Below, one piece after another: positions 1-5,855 of a stretch of 7,290 bases of DNA. Under the pieces are notes generated by a model that saw only the letters and a program-made list of their open reading frames with translations, had not been told where the DNA came from and made no database searches. The number at the start of each line of letters is the position of its first letter. Within the stretch, counting starts at the first letter, position 1. Made by a program: the position numbers and the translations under genes. Where the stretch lies: positions 1-7,290 of the forward strand of contig JAYWIG010000311.1 of the NCBI GenBank assembly GCA_043789035.1. The letters run 5' to 3'. The stretch is from JAYWIG01 sp043789035. Its GTDB lineage: Bacteria; Pseudomonadota; Gammaproteobacteria; Burkholderiales; Burkholderiaceae_E.

Positions 1-372
1 ACTCTCCGAGCTAAGCATCTTAAAGACGGCCACATCGAGTTAAAAGATTTGAAAACACTAACCATGATTGGCTTAGACAGCGATGGCCCATTGGGAATTG
101 CCATTCATCAAGCTTGCGAGCAGAACAACATTTCTCTCGACACATCACTAACCGTTCAAACCTATCATGCGGCGCTGGCATTAGCTGAACATGGGTTGGG
201 CGTAGCGATAGTCGACTCATTTACGGCTCTGTCTGCCAATCTGGGCAAGGTCGATGTAGTTGCAATTGCGCCAAGCATCAATCTTTCGCTCACCGCGCTT
301 CGCCCTGCTACAAAATCCAACTCCGTCATTGTTCGTGCCTTTATTAAATCGGTCCAGCAGATTTGCGGATAG
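1..372 (+). CDS. LysR-type transcriptional regulator, C-terminal part (5' end cut by window edge)
   Basis: The reading frame is open from the first base and ends with TAG at 370-372, giving 123 residues. They match the distal half of a LysR substrate-binding (periplasmic-binding-protein-like) domain. Seen: a strand followed by the segment LDSDGPLGIAIHQACEQNN, then the family's typical stretch ALALAEHGLGVAIVDSFTA, where LysR proteins have a 'V..GlGvaivd' turn lining the effector pocket. The N-terminal winged helix-turn-helix is outside the window, so the gene probably begins 500-600 bp upstream; LysR proteins are usually about 300 residues. The TTG at 49 is an internal leucine, not a start. 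The gene converges on the dadA-like gene and overlaps its 3' end by 29 bp. A regulatory link to D-amino-acid catabolism is plausible but rests on position alone. Confidence 0.8.
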   Translation, partial: TLRAKHLKDGHIELKDLKTLTMIGLDSDGPLGIAIHQACEQNNISLDTSLTVQTYHAALALAEHGLGVAIVDSFTALSANLGKVDVVAIAPSINLSLTALRPATKSNSVIVRAFIKSVQQICG

Positions 373-1579
373 TTTGGCAAAGCTCATAAGCGGTTCCAAA
401 GGCAAGCGTTAAACCGAGTGCACCATGGCCAATATTTACCAGCACATTTTTTGGTAAACCGCGTAAATTTCCAACCATCGGAACACTTGTCGGTGTCGCT
501 GGGCGCAAACCTGCCCAAGGTGAAATGCCTAGCAAATAAGTCTGTGGATCGATTTCCAATTTTGGAAAGGTTTTGCATGTAGCAGCCAACAAGACTTGAA
601 TTTTTCGTTGTTCAACGTCTCGATTCATACCCACAATTTCGGCAAAGCCTGCAACGCGGATAGCCGGATTTTCCTGGCAGCTAAGCGGTGCGAAAACTGT
701 TTTAATTGCCGAGTCGGTGATACTCAATTTCGGCAATTGCTGTTGCTTGCACGGCAAAGTGATGCTGTAACCTTTGATCGGATACACAGGCACTCGAAGT
801 CCGAAGGTTTTTAAGATGTCATAGCTTTGAGCTCCTGCACAGACTACCCAAAAAATATTTAAGTCCGAGGCTGCTTTTTGGGCTAATTCACCCAAGGTGT
901 GTTCCATCTTGAAACTCACCCCCAAGGTGGGCAACCTGTCGGCGAGCAAATCGCAAATCTTTTGGGTATTAACCACACATTCGCTTGGAGTATGAATGGC
1001 ACCGAAAATGCTCTTTTCAGTACCTCCTAAAGTCGGCTCTAAATCAAACACCTGTTGGCCCGTTACAGCGAATTGCTCACCGCCTAAACAGAGCGACTTT
1101 TGAAATTCCATCTGCTTTAAAGCACCGGAAAAGCTTCGATGATTTCTATACAAAACCAGCTTGCCATTCTCTTGATAATCGCAATCCCCCGGCAGTATCT
1201 TTAGATGCGCCATCATAACTTCGAATCGCTGCCGACTTAATGCACCCATGCGTAACAACGTTTGTGTACCCTTTCGAGATTGCGTTTTAGTACAGGCTTT
1301 CATAAACTCAAAAAGCCATTGCCATTGGTTGGCACTAAAGCTCGGGGAGAAAGCAAGTGGCGAATCTTTTTGTAGCAACAGCTTAGGCAACTGGGCCCAA
1401 ATAGCCGGGTCGGCTAAGGGTTGTACATACGAATAACTTAGCTGCGCACCGTTGCCACCACTAGCACCCTGCCCGACATTTTTATTGACTTCGACAACCG
1501 TCACCGAATGGCCAGCCATGGCTAATTCATACGCAGTTGCTAAACCAACAATCCCAGCGCCAATCACTACAACCTTCAT
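344..1579 (-). CDS. dadA: FAD-dependent D-amino-acid dehydrogenase, DadA-like
   Basis: A 411-residue flavoprotein of the DAO/DadA family; E. coli DadA is slightly longer at 432. The family oxidatively deaminates D-amino acids to 2-oxo acids and ammonia at the inner face of the membrane, passing electrons to the respiratory chain. Seen: an N-terminal Rossmann FAD motif G7-A-G-I-V-G12 with acidic E30 ending the second strand; the loop GASGGNGAQLSYSYVQP (about 38-54), equivalent to the family's 'NaGqispgy' region; and a C-terminal flavin-binding block with WAGLRPATP (355-363) and NIGHGALGLTLAFG (382-395), close to DadA's GHGTLGWT signature. No signal peptide or full membrane segment is evident. 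The ATG has only a weak GTGAG ribosome site. A terminator upstream (1684-1708) implies its own promoter in about 1580-1683. Glycine or sarcosine oxidase-like specificity cannot be excluded, so the symbol reflects family rather than proven substrate. Confidence 0.85.
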   Translation of the reverse strand: MKVVVIGAGIVGLATAYELAMAGHSVTVVEVNKNVGQGASGGNGAQLSYSYVQPLADPAIWAQLPKLLLQKDSPLAFSPSFSANQWQWLFEFMKACTKTQSRKGTQTLLRMGALSRQRFEVMMAHLKILPGDCDYQENGKLVLYRNHRSFSGALKQMEFQKSLCLGGEQFAVTGQQVFDLEPTLGGTEKSIFGAIHTPSECVVNTQKICDLLADRLPTLGVSFKMEHTLGELAQKAASDLNIFWVVCAGAQSYDILKTFGLRVPVYPIKGYSITLPCKQQQLPKLSITDSAIKTVFAPLSCQENPAIRVAGFAEIVGMNRDVEQRKIQVLLAATCKTFPKLEIDPQTYLLGISPWAGLRPATPTSVPMVGNLRGLPKNVLVNIGHGALGLTLAFGTAYELCQTIRKSAGPI

Positions 1580-1641
1580 CGCAACTCACTCAAATTTGAT
1601 CAAGCAAGTGTAGGTAATCAAAACGAATCAAACCAATGCCA

Positions 1642-1658
1642 ATAGCCCTAAAAGCTAT
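1642..1658. promoter_or_regulatory. Palindrome ATAGC-N7-GCTAT upstream of the dadA-like gene
   Basis: Perfect 5-bp arms (1642-1646 and 1654-1658) around a CCTAAAA spacer, about 63 bp upstream of the dadA-like start. A looser outer pair, CCAAT and ATTGG, surrounds it (1639-1643 and 1663-1667). The size and AT-rich centre suit a dimeric regulator such as a LysR protein, but arms this short can arise by chance. No convincing -35/-10 pair was found nearby. Confidence 0.3.
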
Positions 1659-1683
1659 AACTAATTGGTATGCCCATGAAAAC

Positions 1684-1708
1684 AAAAAAGCCCCTTTCGG
1701 AGCTTTTT
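1684..1708 (-). terminator. Rho-independent terminator after the TAXI receptor gene
   Basis: On the minus strand the transcript reads AAAAAGCUCC, loop GAAA, GGGGCUUUUUU. This is a 10-bp stem with one G-U wobble, a GNRA-type tetraloop and a U-run, starting 22 nt after the TAXI stop codon. On the plus strand the wobble becomes a C-A mismatch, which favours the minus orientation. It should insulate the downstream dadA-like gene from receptor transcription. Confidence 0.85.
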
Positions 1709-1730
1709 GATTTTTAAAAAACCGGCTGAA

Positions 1731-2714
1731 TTACTTGATCCAACCTTTTTCCTTGTAGTACCGAACAGCACCATCATGCAATGGCGCACTCAAGCCGTCT
1801 TTGATCATATCCTCGGGCTTTAAATTAGCTAACGCAGGATGCAAACGCTTAAACTCATCAAAGTTGTCGAACACTTGCTTAACCACGGTGTACACGGTAT
1901 CAGCAGGCGTTTTGGAAGAGGCGACAAATGTTGCCAGTACACCAAAAGTTGGGGTGGCTTGTGGGTTACCCGGATACAAACCGGCTGGTATCGATACTTT
2001 TGCATAGTAAGGCTTGCCGACCATCAACTTGTCGATTTCAGGGCCAACCAAGCCGACGAGCTTCGCACCGCAAGAAGTCGTTGGATCTTGAATGTTTGCA
2101 CTTGGGTGACCAACACCGTAGAAGAAACCATCTATCTTGCCATCGCATAGCGCTGCGCCATGCTCATCAGCCTTGAGCTCAGAGGCCAATGCAAAATCAG
2201 TAAGCTTCCAATTCAAGGCACCGAGCAACTCTTCCATCGAAGAGCGAGTGCCAGAGCCGGGGTTACCAACGTTAAAACGTTTACCTTTAAAGTCAGCAAA
2301 AGTTTTGATGTTGGCTTCTTTACGAGCCAACACGGTAAACGGCTCTGGGTGCACCGAGAAAACCGCTCTCAAGTCGCCATAAGCACCGCTGTCTTTGAAC
2401 GCAGCCATTCCCTTGGAGGCATTGAACTGCACGTCGGACTGCGCAAAACCCATATCAAGTTCGCCAGCTTTGATAGTGTTAATGTTGAACACCGATCCAC
2501 CCGTCGATTCAACCGAGCATCGCAAACCGTGCTTGGCTCTGTCTTTGTTCACCAAACGGCAAATCGCGCCACCGGCCGCGTAATAAACGCCGGTTACCCC
2601 GCCCGTGCCAACACTGATAAATTTTTGCTGTGCTGCAACAGGCGTCGTGAAAAACGCTGCCATGATGGCCGAACTCGCTGCAAGTGCAAACGAGAAAGTT
2701 TTCTTCGATGTCAT
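1731..2714 (-). CDS. TAXI family periplasmic solute-binding receptor of a TRAP transporter
   Basis: A 327-residue extracytoplasmic receptor of the TAXI subgroup of TRAP transporters. It binds a small solute in the periplasm, often a carboxylate or amino acid, for import by a fused TRAP permease. Seen: a signal peptide (K4-K5, a hydrophobic run to about residue 24, likely cleavage after V-A-A at 28), then the TAXI opening SVGTGGVTGVYYAAGGAICR (34-53), CSVESTGGSVFNI, GELDMGFAQSD and the middle block NVGNPGSGTRSS. The C-terminus is intact and the length is normal for the family. The ATG at 2714 is chosen because GGAGGG lies 3 nt upstream and the signal peptide starts there; an in-frame ATG at 2792 would bury the signal peptide behind 26 extra residues. 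No permease gene is adjacent. It lies 111 bp downstream of the aminotransferase. The substrate cannot be read from sequence. Confidence 0.93.
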   Translation of the reverse strand: MTSKKTFSFALAASSAIMAAFFTTPVAAQQKFISVGTGGVTGVYYAAGGAICRLVNKDRAKHGLRCSVESTGGSVFNINTIKAGELDMGFAQSDVQFNASKGMAAFKDSGAYGDLRAVFSVHPEPFTVLARKEANIKTFADFKGKRFNVGNPGSGTRSSMEELLGALNWKLTDFALASELKADEHGAALCDGKIDGFFYGVGHPSANIQDPTTSCGAKLVGLVGPEIDKLMVGKPYYAKVSIPAGLYPGNPQATPTFGVLATFVASSKTPADTVYTVVKQVFDNFDEFKRLHPALANLKPEDMIKDGLSAPLHDGAVRYYKEKGWIK

Positions 2715-2717
2715 GAA

Positions 2718-2723
2718 CCCTCC
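2718..2723 (-). promoter_or_regulatory. Strong Shine-Dalgarno site that fixes the TAXI start
   Basis: The minus-strand sequence GGAGGG ends 3 nt before the ATG at 2714. It is the strongest ribosome site in the window. It rules against the longer ATG at 2792, consistent with a highly expressed periplasmic receptor. Confidence 0.85.
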
Positions 2724-2739
2724 GGAATAAAAATTATGA

Positions 2740-2765
2740 ATGGCAATCTTACTGTGTATTGCCAT
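2740..2765. promoter_or_regulatory. Perfect inverted repeat ATGGCAAT-N10-ATTGCCAT in the TAXI leader
   Basis: Two perfect 8-bp arms (2740-2747 and 2758-2765) flank a 10-bp spacer, 26-51 bp upstream of the TAXI ATG. On the minus strand a CATAAT, 5 of 6 to the -10 consensus, sits at 2734-2739 directly against the repeat. If that is a real -10, the repeat covers the -35/spacer region, an ideal repressor position; the matching -35 is poor. It could equally form a hairpin in a leader transcribed from further upstream. A second pair, CTGTG (2752-2756) and CACAG (2772-2776), overlaps it. Confidence 0.45.
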
Positions 2766-2825
2766 GCCCTGCACAGCGCTGATGCATAACATTCATTAGT
2801 TCAGCTATGCTAAAAAGTAATACCT

Positions 2826-4190
2826 CTATAAAGCGCACACTGCATCATCAACGGCTAAGGCCAATCTTTCGACGACAAGATGCACTTCTTCGTCCGAAAT
2901 AATAAACGGCGGTGCCAGCAATACATGATCGCCTTGGCGCCCGTCTATCGTGCCGCCCATGGGGTAGCACAATAAGCCATGCTGCATTCCAAATTGCTTA
3001 ATCTTGGCGTGAAGCTTCTTGGCCGGATCAAACACTTTTTTTGTTTCTCGATCGGAAACTAACTCAACACCAACAAATAAACCTCGACCTCGAATATCAC
3101 CCACATGCGGGTGATTGGTAAACTTTTGCAGCAACAGCGCTTTTAGCAAAGCTCCTTGCCTAGCGCTGGCTTCAACAAGCTTGTCGCGTCGCAATACTTT
3201 TTGAACAGCAAGGGAAGCTGCGCAGGCAGTCGCATGCCCTAAGTAGGTATGGCCATGCTGAAAAAAACCACTGCCACCTGCAATTGCATCGGTAATAAAT
3301 TTCTGCGCGAGGACTGCACCAATCGGCTGATAGCCAGCACCCAGGCCTTTTGCAATCACGAGTAAGTCTGGTGTAACGCCATCGGCTTCACAGGCATGCA
3401 AGTACCCAGTTCTACCCATGCCGCACATCACCTCATCAATCAGCAAAAGCACGCCGTACTTTTTGCAAATCGCCGCAATGCCTTTGAAGTAACCCGGAGT
3501 GGGCGTTACAGCGCCAGCAGTTGCGCCCACAACAGTTTCAGCACAAAAGGCAATGACTTTATCGGCGCCGAGTTTCAAAATCGCTTGCTCAAGCTCATCC
3601 ACCAACCGTTGCGAATACTGCTCGGCAGTTTCACCAGCGTATTGATCGCGATAGGCATAGCAAGGTGAAATATGGGTAACATCAATCAACAATGGAGAAA
3701 ATTGGGCTCTGCGCCACGCATTGCCACCAACTGCCAACGCGCCAAGCGTATTACCGTGATAACTCTGCCTTCTCGCAATCAAATGCACCCGCTGCGGCTC
3801 GCCCTTTTCAACAAAATACTGCCTGGCCATTTTTAGCGCAGCTTCCATACCTTCGGAGCCCCCGCTCACAAAATAGGCATGACTCATGCCTTCAGGGGCA
3901 TGAGCAACTAAATCTGCGGCGAGCTCCTCGGCAATATCGGTGGTAAAAAAACTCGTATGTGCATAAGCCAGCTTATCGATTTGCGCATGAATCGCCGCTA
4001 TCACATCTTTATGGCCATGCCCAAGACATGAGACAGCCGCGCCGCCAGAGCCATCTAAATAGCGTTTACCGTCCGAACCGATCAGCCAAGCACCCTCACC
4101 GCCCACCGCAATCGGCATATCTTTGTTAAATTGGCGCTGCCAAACTTTGGTGCTCGATGCTGAAACCTTCGCTTGTGAATCTGCCATCAT
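2826..4190 (-). CDS. Class III PLP-dependent aminotransferase
   Basis: A 454-residue cytoplasmic fold-type I aminotransferase (class III, the omega-transaminase/aspartate aminotransferase-family group). Such enzymes move amino groups between amines or omega-amino acids and keto acids such as pyruvate or 2-oxoglutarate. Counting from the ATG at 4190: phosphate-binding SGGSEG (109-114), ring-stacking SYHG (143-146), LLIDEVMCGMGRTG (249-262) with Asp252 for the pyridine nitrogen, Schiff-base Lys281 in VIAKGLGAGYQP, and QHGHTYLGHA with the cofactor-phosphate threonine. All catalytic positions are intact and the length is normal. The start is ambiguous: GTG 4193, ATG 4190 and ATG 4187 are consecutive. 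An AAAGG site at 4195-4199 lies 4 nt before 4190 and 7 nt before 4187, so either ATG is likely and GTG is not. The exact substrate is not predictable. It precedes the TAXI receptor on the same strand. Confidence 0.92.
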   Translation of the reverse strand: MMADSQAKVSASSTKVWQRQFNKDMPIAVGGEGAWLIGSDGKRYLDGSGGAAVSCLGHGHKDVIAAIHAQIDKLAYAHTSFFTTDIAEELAADLVAHAPEGMSHAYFVSGGSEGMEAALKMARQYFVEKGEPQRVHLIARRQSYHGNTLGALAVGGNAWRRAQFSPLLIDVTHISPCYAYRDQYAGETAEQYSQRLVDELEQAILKLGADKVIAFCAETVVGATAGAVTPTPGYFKGIAAICKKYGVLLLIDEVMCGMGRTGYLHACEADGVTPDLLVIAKGLGAGYQPIGAVLAQKFITDAIAGGSGFFQHGHTYLGHATACAASLAVQKVLRRDKLVEASARQGALLKALLLQKFTNHPHVGDIRGRGLFVGVELVSDRETKKVFDPAKKLHAKIKQFGMQHGLLCYPMGGTIDGRQGDHVLLAPPFIISDEEVHLVVERLALAVDDAVCAL

Positions 4191-4249
4191 CACGCCTTTG
4201 TTTGTATTTTCTTCAATTACTTATTTTCACACTTACTTAATCATAAAAC
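4191..4249. promoter_or_regulatory. Short divergent intergenic region between aminotransferase and CMD-like gene
   Basis: This AT-rich 59-bp spacer must hold the 5' signals of both divergent genes unless their promoters reach into the coding regions. The minus-strand AAAGG site for the aminotransferase is at 4195-4199. No Shine-Dalgarno is visible before the plus-strand ATG at 4250; the sequence just upstream is AATCATAAAAC. I could not place a convincing -35/-10 pair for either direction. Confidence 0.4.
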
Positions 4250-4762
4250 ATGGCACGCATACCTTACGCTGATAAAACCGATCCAACCATCGCACCTTTG
4301 GTGGAGCAAATTACCAAAGAGCGCGGCAAGGTACTCAATCTATACAGCATGCTGCTCAATAGTGAGCCAGTCGCAAGAGGTTGGCTAGGCTTTTTAACCG
4401 CCATTCGTCAACAATGTTCCTTGAGCGCCGATGTGCGTGAAGCCGTGATTCTTCGTGTCGCGGTGATTAATAAAGCCCCCTATGAATTTGCCCAGCATGT
4501 GCCGCATGCAATTAAAGCAGGCATGACCCAAGAGCAGGTTGAAAAGATTCGCGCTGGCGGTGTTGACATTGGCTCACCAAAAATTGACGCAGCGCTTGCC
4601 TATGCGGGTGAAAGTACAGCGAACGTACGCGTGTCACCAGAGTGCTTTGCAAAGGTTAGGGCTGCGTTTAACAACACGGAGATTGTTGAGCTCACTGCCA
4701 CGATTGGGGCTTACAACATGGTGTCAAGGTTTTTAGAGGCTTTGGAGATTGATCACGAGTGA
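4250..4762 (+). CDS. Carboxymuconolactone decarboxylase (CMD)-like protein lacking CxxC
   Basis: A 170-residue, mostly helical protein of the CMD/AhpD-like superfamily, cytoplasmic and without a signal peptide. Seen: an N-terminal segment ending in NLYSMLLNSEPVARGWLGFL (30-49), then REAVILRVAVINKAPYEFAQHVPHAIKAGMTQEQVEKIR (63-101), the family's core helix pair followed by 'aGmt.eqve'. Where AhpD has CxxCxxxH, this protein has A76-P-Y-E79-F-A-Q-H83: the second cysteine is Glu, the histidine is kept, and the only cysteines are C56 and C132 elsewhere. This resembles the decarboxylase-type 'E...H' arrangement, so a disulfide peroxidase role is unlikely; the real reaction is unknown. It is divergent from the aminotransferase with 59 bp between them. 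No Shine-Dalgarno is visible, so initiation may be leaderless or SD-independent. The segment 4763-4826 after it holds nothing recognisable. Confidence 0.85.
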   Translation: MARIPYADKTDPTIAPLVEQITKERGKVLNLYSMLLNSEPVARGWLGFLTAIRQQCSLSADVREAVILRVAVINKAPYEFAQHVPHAIKAGMTQEQVEKIRAGGVDIGSPKIDAALAYAGESTANVRVSPECFAKVRAAFNNTEIVELTATIGAYNMVSRFLEALEIDHE

Positions 4763-4826
4763 ATTTTATTCAAACAGTCACTTAGCCAGCCGATAAGAAT
4801 TTCCTCTTAGTTGACCTTTGCTTGAT

Positions 4827-4861
4827 CTATATCCCCTAATGACCATACTCAAGGGATATAG
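4827..4861. repeat. Perfect 9-bp inverted repeat CTATATCCC-N17-GGGATATAG
   Basis: The arms at 4827-4835 and 4853-4861 match perfectly around a 17-bp spacer, 28 bp before the GTG of the decayed nucleotidyltransferase gene. A weak promoter-like TTGACC (4811-4816) with CCTAAT (4835-4840) would place the left arm between the boxes, but this is only suggestive. The repeat could be an operator left from when the gene was intact, or an end structure of a lost element. Confidence 0.45.
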
Positions 4862-4874
4862 TATACAAATATAC
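4861..4874. repeat. Short palindrome GTATA-N4-TATAC adjoining the 9-bp inverted repeat
   Basis: Perfect 5-bp arms (4861-4865 and 4870-4874) around CAAA, sharing base 4861 with the preceding repeat and ending 14 bp before the remnant's GTG. The surroundings are very AT-rich, so chance occurrence is quite possible. Confidence 0.25.
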
Positions 4875-4888
4875 GTAAAAGATCCTAA

Positions 4889-5718
4889 GTGGCACTCTTT
4901 CGAACAATATCCCCAGCGCTGAACACTCTTTTCGGCTCGATAGACGGTTCTTCGCGTTCCGGCGGCGCGGTGTTTGCAGGCTCGCCAGGATCAATTTCCC
5001 GACGAATAAATCAAAACAGTGTTGAGTTCCACGTGCATCGTTTCTACGATGGATCGGGAACTCAGCGGGAGGTTTATTTAGGCAAAGTTGGTGAATGCGA
5101 AGATCAAGTCAACACCCTCAAGGAGCGAATCGCCGAAATAAAAGCTCTCGCCCCATAACTACGCCTTCTGGCACGGGAAGGTGTTCAGATAGCTGACCCA
5201 AAACCGTATGCGACACTCGCAAGCTTACATTTACACGGGCTGTTTTCTGCGGGTGCTACGCTGATCGGATCTCACGCCTTTGATGTACTCATTAATCAGT
5301 TAGGAATTCGTGCTGCATCGTACGCAACAGAAGATGTGGACGTTGCAAGGCATGAAGTTCTAGCTTCCAAAGAAGCGCCCAACAAGAGCTTTTTAGAGAG
5401 GCTACGCGAGACTGGAATTCCATTTGTTGCTGCCCTGTACGAGTACCAATTCCGGAGCGCTTTGCGGTCCATAAACTAGTCGTTTCTCAACTTCGCAATG
5501 ATAGGAACGCGAAAACGACAAAAGATATTTTTCAAGCCGCTGTTTTAATGGCAGCGTTGGGTGAGAAATTCCCTGGCGCAATCACAGATGCAATCACCGC
5601 CTTACCCGCGTCGGCTAGTAAACATTTTCAAATCGCAATTAAGCAGGCGCTTAATCTCATGGGCGATCATGCAAGGGCATCAGAAGAGATTCGAGACGCT
5701 ATATCGGAAAAGTTTTAG
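4889..5718 (+). pseudogene. Decayed GSU2403-type nucleotidyltransferase-fold gene
   Basis: Three collinear pieces make one broken gene. Piece 1 (4889-5158, GTG start, preceded directly by a stop codon) gives 89 residues with GSPGSISRRI and REVYLGKVGE, the N-terminal part of this family, then an in-frame TAA at 5156-5158. Piece 2 continues in the same frame (5159 to about 5428): LRLLAREGVQIADP, LHLHGLFSAGATLIGSHAF and ATEDVDVA, the nucleotidyltransferase G-S plus D-x-D core, then TGIPFV. Piece 3 (about 5434-5718) is one frame over: PVRVPIPERFAVHKL, RNAKTTKDIFQAAVLMAALG and a helical tail ending at TAG 5716. The family normally has several dozen residues between TGIPF and VPIPERF, including a later conserved acidic strand, so about 60 residues appear deleted with a frame change. 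The match to the GSU2403 family (Pfam NTP_transf_8) is from memory. In vivo function is unknown even for intact members. Confidence 0.8.
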
Positions 5719-5741
5719 TCAGTTAATGCTCTGCATCGCAG

Positions 5742-5783
5742 CGGCCCCAAATTTTTTGTTGATCGAAGCTTTTTGTGGGGCCG
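5742..5783. repeat. GC-rich inverted repeat CGGCCCCA-N26-TGGGGCCG
   Basis: Perfect 8-bp GC-rich arms (5742-5749 and 5776-5783) enclose a 26-nt AT-rich loop containing T-runs, 24 bp after the remnant's last stop codon and 73 bp beyond the stop of the convergent CMD/AhpD-like gene. Neither strand shows a U-run after the stem, so it is not a standard intrinsic terminator, though it could stabilise 3' ends of both convergent transcripts. I see nothing else in 5719-5855. Confidence 0.5.
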
Positions 5784-5855
5784 TCAGTTCCCTAATCCTT
5801 ATGCATTAGAAGGTTGGTTGGAATGACATGTATAGGAATACCCAGTCTTGTCGAT

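Noticed and set aside
20..405. Three minus-strand open frames across the LysR region
   Set aside because: The LysR effector-domain reading on the plus strand explains this region; the antisense frames have no motifs.
2160..2789. Long plus-strand open frame (209 codons) opposite the TAXI gene
   Set aside because: It lies entirely antisense to a gene with signal peptide, family motifs and a strong ribosome site. Its translation is arginine- and cysteine-rich without recognisable motifs.
2715..2792. N-terminal extension of the TAXI receptor from ATG 2792
   Set aside because: It would add 26 residues before a clear signal peptide, and the only strong ribosome site precedes the ATG at 2714.
4763..4888. 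Small RNA or riboswitch between the CMD-like gene and the remnant
   Set aside because: Beyond the two inverted repeats, I recognise no riboswitch core or terminator-ended transcript.
4889..5718. Programmed recoding (stop readthrough plus frameshifting) to yield a full protein
   Set aside because: Recoding could not restore the apparently missing central segment, and no slippery heptamer or downstream structure is evident at either break.
5742..5783. Intrinsic terminator or integron attC site
   Set aside because: There is no U-run on either strand, and the RYYYAAC/GTTRRRY core sites of attC are absent.
5561..5809. Plus-strand open frame of 82 codons overlapping the end of the remnant
   Set aside because: It is out of frame with the family-matching sequence of the third piece, which reads RNAKTTKDIFQAAVL, and shows no protein-like pattern of its own.
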